A stretch of 29,612 nucleotides of DNA, taken from contig JBQLZO010000002.1 in the NCBI GenBank assembly GCA_052168315.1, forward strand, positions 1 through 29,612. Direction: 5' to 3'. The notes under the pieces are model-generated. The model was not told where the DNA came from and ran no database searches. It saw only the letters and a list, made by a program, of their open reading frames with translations. Position 1 is the stretch's first letter. Every line of letters begins with the position of its first letter. Positions 23,278 to 29,612 of the stretch are shown here, in pieces. The position numbers were made by a program, and so were the translations under genes. The stretch is from JBQLZO01 sp052168315. Lineage in GTDB: Bacteria > Planctomycetota > Phycisphaerae > Phycisphaerales > UBA1924.

Positions 23278-23961
23278 TCACCCACCCTCAAACTCGTCCG
23301 GAAACACCGCCCGCGCCGCCGGATCCGAACCAAGCGACTCCATCATCTTCTTCAAACACCGCGCCCGCGTCGGCCCAATGCTCCCGATCGGCATCCCCAA
23401 CTCGCCCGAGATCCGCCGGTAATCAGGCGCGCCCGGCTCCGAAAAAATCGCCATCAAAAGACGCTGGCAACGCTCCCCGATCCGAGCCAGATGCGCCACC
23501 ATCGCCGCCCGCTGCTCCGCAGTGCACCCCGCTTCACCATCACCACCACCACCCCGCGAATCCGCAACACGCTCAACCGCATCAACCCCACCAGCGCCGC
23601 CGCCCCCCCCGACCGCCCGCCGCCGACGACGCTCACGCCACGCCGCACGACGAGTCGTCACCTGCAACCACTTTGGAAGTGCCTCAGGATCGCGGATCGA
23701 CCCCACCCGCGGCACCAGCGTCGCCAGCACAATCTGCACAACCTCCTCCGCCGCCTCCCCATCAAGCCCCTCGCCTCGCGCCGTCGCATAGATCAGCCCG
23801 AGATACCGCCCAACCAATTCCGACCACGCACCCTCATCACCACGACCGCACTGCCCGAGCAGCTCCGCATCGCTCCGCTCGATGGAGATACCCTCGTCCA
23901 AGCGTCTCTCCCAACGCGCGCTCGAAACAACGAAGTCCAGCGACGGCCCAACACCCATCAT
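23278..23961 (-). CDS. ECF-type RNA polymerase sigma factor
   Basis: About 227 aa. Region 2 is clear (SDAELLGQCGRGDEGAWSELVGRYLGLIYATARG, then AEEVVQIVLATLVPRV and LPKWLQVTTRRAAWRERRRRR). A Gly-rich linker of about 35 residues replaces region 3. Region 4 follows (RIGERCQRLLMAIFSEPGAPDYRRISGELGMPIGSIGPTRARCLKKM) with the helix-turn-helix that reads -35 boxes. The start is uncertain: GTG 23973 and ATG 23961 are in frame, neither has a ribosome site, and conserved sequence begins only about 30 residues later. It heads the minus-strand block with the anti-sigma-like, CHAT and subtilisin genes and is the natural candidate to transcribe them, perhaps also itself. Confidence 0.9.
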   Translation of the reverse strand: MMGVGPSLDFVVSSARWERRLDEGISIERSDAELLGQCGRGDEGAWSELVGRYLGLIYATARGEGLDGEAAEEVVQIVLATLVPRVGSIRDPEALPKWLQVTTRRAAWRERRRRRAVGGGGGAGGVDAVERVADSRGGGGDGEAGCTAEQRAAMVAHLARIGERCQRLLMAIFSEPGAPDYRRISGELGMPIGSIGPTRARCLKKMMESLGSDPAARAVFPDEFEGG

Positions 23962-24053
23962 CGAACCAAACACGATGTTCTAGGCGCGTCAACCGAACCC
24001 CGCCCATGCACCCAAAATGCGGACCTTCCGCCGCACCCCCCACACCCAATACC

Positions 24054-25415
24054 TCACCCCACATCCCCCGGAATCACCCGACCATGCGGATCCACCCGCG
24101 GACCCTCCGGCGGCGACATCCCGAGATGCTCCAGCAGCTCCGCAGGATCGTGCACATGGTCGGCCGCCAGCCCCGCGCGCCGCACCAGGTAGTCCTCCCA
24201 CAACCGGTGCCGGCGCACCACCTCACCACCGGCCACGCGCCCCGCCTCCGTCAACCGAACACGCCCCACATCGCCCACCACAACCCCCTCATCACCTCCA
24301 TCTCCATCCCCCGCACCCGCGCCAACCACCAGCCCCCGCCGCATCGCCGCCCTCACAGTCGCAGATCGAACTGCCAAACCACCACCCCGCAACGCTCCAG
24401 CTTCCAACCCATCGACCTCGCCATCTCCACGCTCCCCGCACCGATACAGCCACGCCAGCAGGTCATCCAGCGCCACCCGCGCTGACATCCGCCGACGACG
24501 CACCACCCGAACCAGCACACCGTGCCGCGGGCTCAGCACCATCGCCGCCGCGAACAACACCCCACCCATCACCGCGATCGCACCCGCCGCGTTCACCGAC
24601 TCCAGCTCGAACACCCCCGGCACCACCGTCGCCGCCGCGTACCCGCCCACACCGCACACCACCGACACCACCACGCTCCACACCACCTGCGCACCCAACC
24701 GGTCCGTCAGCAGCCGCGCTGTCGCCGCCGGGCACACCAGCATCGCCACCACCAGAATCGACCCCACTGCCTCGAAGCTCGCCACCGTCGCACCCGCCAC
24801 CAGCACCATCAGCAGCATGTGCATCAACCCGGCGCTGAACCCCTGCGTCGTCGCCAGCTCCGGATCGAACGCCGCGATCCGAAGCTCCTTGAAGAGCACC
24901 ACCACGAACCCAACCGAAAGCGCCACCATCGCCCCCAGCGCCCACACCTGCCGCGGAAGCGCTTCCAGCGTCGACCACGACAGCAACCCACCAATCGTCT
25001 CCGGCGCCCCGTACCACACCAGCAGCTCCAGCTGCCCATGCAGCACGCAGTCCGCATCCAGATCCACCTGCCGCGCCCCCCGCTCGATCAGCAGCACGCC
25101 CAGCGCGAACATCACGCTGAACACCACCCCCATCGCCGCCCCCGGCTCCACCCGCCCGTACCGCTTCACCAGTTCCACCAGCGCCACCGTCACCAGCCCC
25201 GCGATCGCCGCGCCGACAAACATCACCAGCGGATGACGCGTCGATGCGATCAGGAACGCGATCACCAGCCCCGGCAGCACGCTGTGGCTGATCGCATCCC
25301 CCATCAGGCTCAGCCGCCGCAGCACAAGAAAGTTCCCCAGCACACCGCAGCACACCGCCGCCAGCGTCGCGCCCAGCATCGGAAACAGATCCAGCCCGAT
25401 CTCGAATCCCCTCAT
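24054..25415 (-). CDS. Metal ABC transporter permease fused to a C-terminal DtxR/MntR-like domain (second permease)
   Basis: 453 aa. The ATG at 25415 overlaps the preceding permease stop by 4 bp. Residues of about 10-275 form the ABC-3 family permease with roughly eight helices and the conserved LSLMGDAISHSVLPGL loop that contacts the ATPase, then FDPELATTQGFS. From about 285 a soluble domain follows whose end matches iron/manganese repressors: TEAGRVAGGEVVRRHRLWEDYLVRRAGLAADHVHDPAELLEHLG, then RVDPHGRVIP. His in RRHRLWE, and Glu, Glu, His in AELLEH, sit at metal-ligand positions of MntR/DtxR. The expected winged-helix part is long and Gly-rich, so DNA binding is uncertain. The layout resembles chlamydial YtgCR, in which a permease is fused to its repressor. 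Confidence 0.88.
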   Translation of the reverse strand: MRGFEIGLDLFPMLGATLAAVCCGVLGNFLVLRRLSLMGDAISHSVLPGLVIAFLIASTRHPLVMFVGAAIAGLVTVALVELVKRYGRVEPGAAMGVVFSVMFALGVLLIERGARQVDLDADCVLHGQLELLVWYGAPETIGGLLSWSTLEALPRQVWALGAMVALSVGFVVVLFKELRIAAFDPELATTQGFSAGLMHMLLMVLVAGATVASFEAVGSILVVAMLVCPAATARLLTDRLGAQVVWSVVVSVVCGVGGYAAATVVPGVFELESVNAAGAIAVMGGVLFAAAMVLSPRHGVLVRVVRRRRMSARVALDDLLAWLYRCGERGDGEVDGLEAGALRGGGLAVRSATVRAAMRRGLVVGAGAGDGDGGDEGVVVGDVGRVRLTEAGRVAGGEVVRRHRLWEDYLVRRAGLAADHVHDPAELLEHLGMSPPEGPRVDPHGRVIPGDVG

Positions 25416-26845
25416 CGCGCCCCTCCCCTCGCCCCGCCCCCGCCCGCGCCCACCGCAGCACCCTCCGCGCTGCCCAGCTTCGCCTCCAGTTCCCGCACCA
25501 GCTCTTCGCTCAGCACATGCTCCACCTGGTCCACCGACCAGTCCACATGGCTCGGCGCGATGTCCGCGTAGCTCACCAGGTACTGCTCCCACAGCGCATG
25601 GTTCCGCGCCACCCGCGCCCCGCGCTCCAGCCCCGACGCCGTCGCCCGCACACCATCGCCGCCGCCCACCGCCTCGATCATCCCCCCGCGCCGCAGCGAC
25701 CACATCACCAGCCACTTCAGCCCCCGCGACCACCCCCGCTCCGCGCCAAGCCCCGCCACCGCATCACCGCCCAGCACGCCCGAACCGCTCTCGTGCGCCA
25801 GTTCCAGCAGGTGATCGCCCGCGATCCGAACCCGCAGCCGCTCCCGCCGAACGAACGCCCCCAGCACACCCCGCGATGGCGCCAGCAACAGGCTCAGCAC
25901 GAACGCCGCGCCACCCGCCAGAACGATCACCGCCCCGCCCGGCATCCCCGGCGATAGCGCCGACACCACCGAGCCCACATACCCGCTCGCCCCCCCGATC
26001 GCGCCCGAGATCACCACCATCACCCACAGCCGCTCCGTCCAGAAGCGCGCACACACCGGAGGCACGATCAGCAGCGCCACCACCAATATCAATCCCACGC
26101 ACTGCAGCCCCGCCACCGTCACCAGCACCACCAGCCCCATCATCGCCACATCGATCCACCCCACCGCCCACCCATCCACCCGCGCGAACGACTCATCAAA
26201 GCACACCAGCGCGAATTCTTTCAGGAACAGCGCCGACGCCCCGATCCCCGCCAACGCGATCCCGCCCATCAGGGCCACATCGCCCAGCCGCATCGTCGCC
26301 GCCTGCCCGTAGATCAGCGCGCTCAGCCCCGCCGCACCGTGCGCCGCGTGCACCTGGATCAGGCTCAGCAGCACCACGCCCACACCGAAGAACACCCCCA
26401 GAACCATCCCGATCGCCGCATCCTCGCGCACCCGCGAATGCCGCAGGATCAACTGGATGCACACCACGCCCAGCACCCCCGCCAGCGCCGCCCCCAGCAG
26501 CAGCAACGGCAGCGAGCGAGCATCAAGCCCGAGCGCCCCCGCCAGCAGGAACGCCCCGCAGATCCCCGGCAGCGTCGCGTGGCTCACCGCATCCGTCACC
26601 AGCGCCCGCTTCCGGAGCAGCGCGAACACGCCCACCACACCCGCCGCGATCCCCAGCAGCGCTGTCCCCGCGATCACCACATTTGTGTTGTACCCCCCGC
26701 GAAAGCTCAGAACCTCCACCACCTCGCCAAGCCCCGGCCACCCGCCGCGCGCCTCCACCAGCGATCGCCCGCCACCGAGCGCGCCGCCACCCCCAGCGAC
26801 CCCCGCCGCCGCCATCCCGCCCATCATCGCATCGACCGCCAGCAT
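25412..26845 (-). CDS. Metal ABC transporter permease fused to a C-terminal DtxR/MntR-like domain (first permease)
   Basis: 477 aa from the ATG at 26845, which shares one base with the ATPase stop; GTG 26848 just upstream is an alternative giving a 4-bp overlap. The first 45 or so residues are Gly-rich. Helices then run from about 53 to 325, with the ABC-3 permease loop RKRALVTDAVSHATLPGI and LVCFDESFARVDGW. The C-terminal 150 or so residues are soluble: HLLELAHESG opens the domain, WSLRRGGMIEAVGGGDGVRAT looks like a degenerate winged helix, and ARNHALWEQYLVSYADIAPSHVDWSVDQVEHVLSEELV matches the dimerisation and metal-binding region of DtxR-family repressors (His, and Asp-x-x-Glu-His in place of Glu-x-x-Glu-His). 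It ends in a Gly/Arg-rich tail. With the second permease it forms the membrane channel. Confidence 0.88.
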   Translation of the reverse strand: MLAVDAMMGGMAAAGVAGGGGALGGGRSLVEARGGWPGLGEVVEVLSFRGGYNTNVVIAGTALLGIAAGVVGVFALLRKRALVTDAVSHATLPGICGAFLLAGALGLDARSLPLLLLGAALAGVLGVVCIQLILRHSRVREDAAIGMVLGVFFGVGVVLLSLIQVHAAHGAAGLSALIYGQAATMRLGDVALMGGIALAGIGASALFLKEFALVCFDESFARVDGWAVGWIDVAMMGLVVLVTVAGLQCVGLILVVALLIVPPVCARFWTERLWVMVVISGAIGGASGYVGSVVSALSPGMPGGAVIVLAGGAAFVLSLLLAPSRGVLGAFVRRERLRVRIAGDHLLELAHESGSGVLGGDAVAGLGAERGWSRGLKWLVMWSLRRGGMIEAVGGGDGVRATASGLERGARVARNHALWEQYLVSYADIAPSHVDWSVDQVEHVLSEELVRELEAKLGSAEGAAVGAGGGGARGGAR

Positions 26846-27702
26846 CACGCCTCCCCGGACGCCGCCCGAGCCACCGCCTCGGCCGCCTCCGACAAAAGCG
26901 TCAGTCGACCCCCATAAGTCTTCTGCAGATTCGCGCTCGTGAACACCTCGCGCACCGGACCCGCCGCCACCACCCGCATGTTCAGCAGGATCACATCATC
27001 GAAGTACGCCGGAACCGTCTGCAGATCGTGGTGCACCGCGATCACCGTCTTCCCCGCGCCCCGCAGCTCGCGCAGCACCCCCACGATCGCCCGCTCCGTC
27101 GCCGCATCCACACCCGCGAACGGCTCATCCATGAAGTACAAGTCCGCCTCCTGCGCCAGCGCCCGCGCCAGAAACACCCGCTGCTGCTGACCGCCGGACA
27201 ACTGGCTGATCTGACGACCCGCGTACTCGCGCATCCCCACTCGCTCCAGGCACGACAGCGCCGCGGCACGATGCGAACGCGTCACCGGCCGGCACCAACC
27301 GATCCGCCGGTAACGACCCATGCACACCACATCCAGCGCCGACACCGGGAACTCCCAGTCCACGCTCTCACGCTGCGGCACATACCCCACACGCGACCGC
27401 GCGCCCCGGTACGAACCGCCCCAGAACGCCACCTGCCCCGAAGCACGCGGCACCAGCCCCAGGCACGCCTTGATCAGCGTGCTCTTCCCCGCCCCATTCG
27501 GCCCGACAATCGCCGTCAAACGCCCCGCCGACGCATCGAAATCAACATCCCAAAGCACCGGCTTCCGCTGGTACGCCACCGTCATCGCGTGCACCGACAC
27601 CGGGCTCTCCGCCGAATGCTCCGGCAGCGCGCCCAGATCGGTCCCCGACGCGCCCCCCGCGCGACCGCCCACCCGACGCGTCCGATGCACCATCCGGCTC
27701 AT
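26845..27702 (-). CDS. Metal ABC transporter ATP-binding protein
   Basis: 285 aa. Walker A is GPNGAGKST (67-75), the Q-loop Gln110 (GYVPQRE), the signature LSGGQQQR (168-175), Walker B LYFMDEP (188-194) and the H-loop VHHD (about 223-226). VPQRESVDWEFPVSALDVVCMGRY is typical of the manganese/iron/zinc branch. The first 35 or so residues before the fold are an Arg/Gly-rich extension, so the true start could be a little downstream, but the ATG at 27702 overlaps the binding-protein stop by 4 bp and favours coupling. It drives import through the two permeases that follow. Confidence 0.94.
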   Translation of the reverse strand: MSRMVHRTRRVGGRAGGASGTDLGALPEHSAESPVSVHAMTVAYQRKPVLWDVDFDASAGRLTAIVGPNGAGKSTLIKACLGLVPRASGQVAFWGGSYRGARSRVGYVPQRESVDWEFPVSALDVVCMGRYRRIGWCRPVTRSHRAAALSCLERVGMREYAGRQISQLSGGQQQRVFLARALAQEADLYFMDEPFAGVDAATERAIVGVLRELRGAGKTVIAVHHDLQTVPAYFDDVILLNMRVVAAGPVREVFTSANLQKTYGGRLTLLSEAAEAVARAASGEA

Positions 27703-28724
27703 CGCGCTGCCCCCTCCGCCGAAGACAGCCGCCCGCTCATCCCGCCCGCCGGCGCATCGCCCCCCAGCGCCCGCGCGATCACCGTCACATTGTGATCGAT
27801 CATCCCCACATAGGTCCCCTCGTAGCTCTCCGCCGCGCCCATCGCATCGCTGAACAGCTCCCCGCCGATCACCACCCGATGCCCCCGCGCCGCCGCCCCG
27901 CTCACCACGGCCTCGATGTTCCGCTCGCTCACCGTCGACTCCACGAACACCGCCCCGATCCCACGCTCCACCAGCAGATCCACAAGCAATTCGATGTCAC
28001 GCGACCCCGCCTCGCTCTCCGTAGAAAGCCCCTGGATCCCCACCACCTCGAACCCATACCGACGACCAAAGTACCCGAACGCATCGTGCGCGGTCACCAG
28101 CACACGCTGGCCCTCATCAACCGTCCCCAGCACACGCTCCGCGTACGCATCCAGCGCGACCAGCTCCGCGACATACGCCTCCGCGTTCGCGCGGTACGCC
28201 TCCGCCCCGCCCGGATCGTGCGCGATCATCGCATCCCGCACCACGCCCACGCAACGCGACCACAACGATGGATCCATCCACACATGCGGATCGTGCAGCC
28301 CCTCCACACCCTCGGGCGACAACAACTCCGACTCGCCAAGCCCCTCCGTCACCGCCACCACGCGCTTCCCGCTCCCCGCAGCACGGATCAGCGCATCCGT
28401 CAGCTTCCCCTCCAGCAGCAGCCCGTTGTAGAAAACCACATCCGCATCCATCAGCCGACCCACATCGCTCCGCGTCGCCGAGTACAGGTGCGGATCCACC
28501 CCAGACCCGATCAGCCCCACCACCTCCGCCCGATCCCCGCCCACCGCGCGCACCATGTCCGCCACCATCCCCACCGTCGCCACCACCCGGATCGGATCGC
28601 CCGCGCCATCGGCATCCCCGCCCCCATCACCGCCTCCGCTCCCGCCCCCATTCCCACCAGACCCCCCGCACCCGCACACCACCACCGCCACCAACGCCCC
28701 CACCAGCAACGCCAGACCACGCAT
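27699..28724 (-). CDS. Metal ABC transporter substrate-binding lipoprotein (cluster A-I)
   Basis: 341 aa from the ATG at 28724, with GGAGGT 4 nt upstream; the frame is open further upstream but without support. The signal helix (LALLVGALVAVVVCGCGG) ends in a lipobox-like segment with Cys17 or Cys19. A Gly/Asp-rich linker of 25 residues follows. The binding protein shows the metal ligands of the Mn/Zn/Fe class: His79 (GVDPHLYSATRSD), His147 (DPHVWMDPSLW) and Glu262 (VFVESTVSERN), with an Asp near 321 (MIDHNV). TAHDAFGYFGRRYG and QGLSTESEAGSRDI are family signatures. There is no His-rich loop, which speaks more for manganese or iron than for zinc. It is the first gene after the likely operator. 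Confidence 0.93.
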   Translation of the reverse strand: MRGLALLVGALVAVVVCGCGGSGGNGGGSGGGDGGGDADGAGDPIRVVATVGMVADMVRAVGGDRAEVVGLIGSGVDPHLYSATRSDVGRLMDADVVFYNGLLLEGKLTDALIRAAGSGKRVVAVTEGLGESELLSPEGVEGLHDPHVWMDPSLWSRCVGVVRDAMIAHDPGGAEAYRANAEAYVAELVALDAYAERVLGTVDEGQRVLVTAHDAFGYFGRRYGFEVVGIQGLSTESEAGSRDIELLVDLLVERGIGAVFVESTVSERNIEAVVSGAAARGHRVVIGGELFSDAMGAAESYEGTYVGMIDHNVTVIARALGGDAPAGGMSGRLSSAEGAAR

Positions 28725-28789
28725 GACACCTCCAATACGCGCTGCGCGCACCCTTCGCCCGCCCCGCCCCGTCCAAAGCAGCGCCGCCA

Positions 28790-28818
28790 AGGCTAGCCCC
28801 AAAAGTTTGTCAAGTCAA
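28790..28818 (-). promoter_or_regulatory. Candidate promoter of the metal-uptake operon
   Basis: Read on the minus strand, TTGACT (28818-28813) and TAGCCT (28795-28790) with a 17-bp spacer. Transcription would start near 28783, about 60 nt before the binding-protein ATG. The -35 box lies inside the dyad at 28805-28820. Confidence 0.55.
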
Positions 28819-28820
28819 AC
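28805..28820. promoter_or_regulatory. Candidate DtxR/MntR-family operator
   Basis: A 16-bp dyad, GTTTGAC-TT-GACAAAC on the minus strand, with six of seven base pairs symmetric per half. It overlaps the -35 box. The size, AT-rich arms and position, between a DtxR-family gene and a metal transporter operon, fit an operator for that regulator. Confidence 0.6.
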
Positions 28821-28884
28821 ATTGCCGCCCCCCACACCCAAACCCCGCCGCACACCCTTCCCCAACCCCCGCCAGCCCCATCCC

Positions 28885-29556
28885 TCACCCTGACCCCTCC
28901 CGAGCCACCTGGATCTTCCGAGCCGCCGCGAACGACAGCCCCACCGCCGGCTTCCCAACCGCCCGCACGCTCATCGACTCACCCTCCGGCACCACCTCCA
29001 CCACCTCGATCCGCTCCCCCGGCCGCAGCCCGTGCCGACCCGCGAACTCCAGGAACCCCGCATCCTGATCCAGAATCCGCGACACCACCCCACCCTCGCC
29101 ACGACCCATCTCCGCCAGCGGCACCGAGTCATCCGCCCGCACACGCCCCCGCGCATCCGGAATCGGATCCCCGTGCGGATCGATCGAGGGCGAACCCAGA
29201 AACGCATCCAACCGGTCCAGCACCTTCGCCGAAAGCGCATGCTCCAGACGCTCGGCCTCCTCGTGCACCTCCGACCAGTCAAACCCCAGCGTCCGAACCA
29301 GAAACACCTCGATCAGCCGATGCCGACGGATCATGTCGATCGCCAGCGTCCGCCCCTTCCCCGTCAGCCGGATCCCGCCGTACCGCTCCCCCTCCGCGAG
29401 CCCCGCCTCCCGCAGCTTCCGCACCATCGCCGTCACGCTCCCCTTCGTCACCCCCAGCGTCGCCGCGATCCGAACCACCGTCGCCTCACCCGTCGGCGAA
29501 TCCTGCTGCAGCAGGTAGATCGCCTTCACATAGTCCTCCACCGTCGAACTCGCCAT
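28885..29556 (-). CDS. DtxR/MntR family metal-dependent transcriptional regulator
   Basis: 223 aa from the ATG at 29556, with AGGA about 9 nt upstream. The winged helix is complete (VEDYVKAIYLLQ, then VVRIAATLGVTKGSVTAMVRKLREAGL and GIRLTGKG). The dimerisation and metal domain follows with RRHRLIEVFLVRTLGFDWSEVHEEAERLEHALS, which carries the His and Glu-x-x-Glu-His ligands. SPSIDPHGDPIP is also conserved. The C terminus (LEFAGRHGLRPGERIEVVEVVPEG) is the SH3-like FeoA-type domain of the three-domain DtxR subtype. With metal bound it should repress the transporter operon 160 bp downstream on the same strand, which has a fitting dyad in its promoter. Confidence 0.94.
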   Translation of the reverse strand: MASSTVEDYVKAIYLLQQDSPTGEATVVRIAATLGVTKGSVTAMVRKLREAGLAEGERYGGIRLTGKGRTLAIDMIRRHRLIEVFLVRTLGFDWSEVHEEAERLEHALSAKVLDRLDAFLGSPSIDPHGDPIPDARGRVRADDSVPLAEMGRGEGGVVSRILDQDAGFLEFAGRHGLRPGERIEVVEVVPEGESMSVRAVGKPAVGLSFAAARKIQVAREGSG

Positions 29557-29612
29557 GCCCCCGATCCTACTGAATCCCCCACCCAACACCCCACCCCCCC
29601 CAACCCCCCCCA

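Noticed and set aside
25876..27795. A plus-strand open frame of about 640 codons opposite the metal transporter genes
   Set aside because: Low-complexity Pro/Arg/Ala/Ser translation; the minus-strand ABC transporter proteins explain the region fully.

Overview
This 29.6 kb window is a very GC-rich bacterial chromosome segment. Three secreted proteins end in the short calcium-loop tag typical of Phycisphaerae-type planctomycetes (a D-x-D-x-D/N-G run, then VDSDDL and LLGxFG). Together with a CHAT/ECF-sigma locus and a small Cys-rich GACCIG motif, this suggests a member of the Phycisphaerales (Planctomycetota). That placement is inference from protein style, not from a marker-gene comparison.

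Layout. 1-2.4 kb: a Gfo/Idh/MocA dehydrogenase, then a small divergent pair of membrane-protein genes (DUF421/YetF-like, broken by an in-frame amber codon, and DUF1622). The pair is flanked by 30-bp direct repeats of the dehydrogenase 3' end. 2.4-8.3 kb: a secreted papain-like/dockerin-tagged protein, an orphan two-helix membrane protein, a stand-alone ATP synthase epsilon gene, a CHRD-domain surface protein and a site-2-type M50 protease with CBS domains. 8.3-13.3 kb: RNase HI, a hybrid sensor kinase, release factor 1, ribosomal protein bL31 and tRNA-Asn. 13.4-16.1 kb: a methyltransferase of the isoprenylcysteine methyltransferase type, an overlapping VOC/lipoprotein pair and a divergent AraC regulator.

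16.3-24.0 kb is the most distinctive block. All genes lie on the minus strand: an ECF sigma factor, a small soluble anti-sigma-like/beta-sandwich protein, a 964-residue TPR-CHAT (caspase-like) protein, a secreted subtilisin with two dockerin-like repeats, and a seven-repeat FG-GAP propeller with the same tag. The middle genes overlap by 4 bp. It looks like a regulated two-protease module.

24.0-29.6 kb is a metal-uptake operon, also on the minus strand: a DtxR/MntR-type regulator, then a substrate-binding lipoprotein, an ATPase and two permeases overlapping by 1-4 bp. Both permeases carry C-terminal DtxR-like domains, as in the chlamydial YtgCR permease-repressor fusion. A dyad that fits a DtxR-family operator overlaps the -35 box in front of the binding-protein gene.

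Across the window the plus strand is strongly C-over-G, in spacers and in third codon positions. Plus-strand genes prefer C-ending codons and minus-strand genes prefer G-ending codons. The DUF1622 gene and the orphan gene near 5.3 kb do not follow this, which points to recent arrival or inversion.
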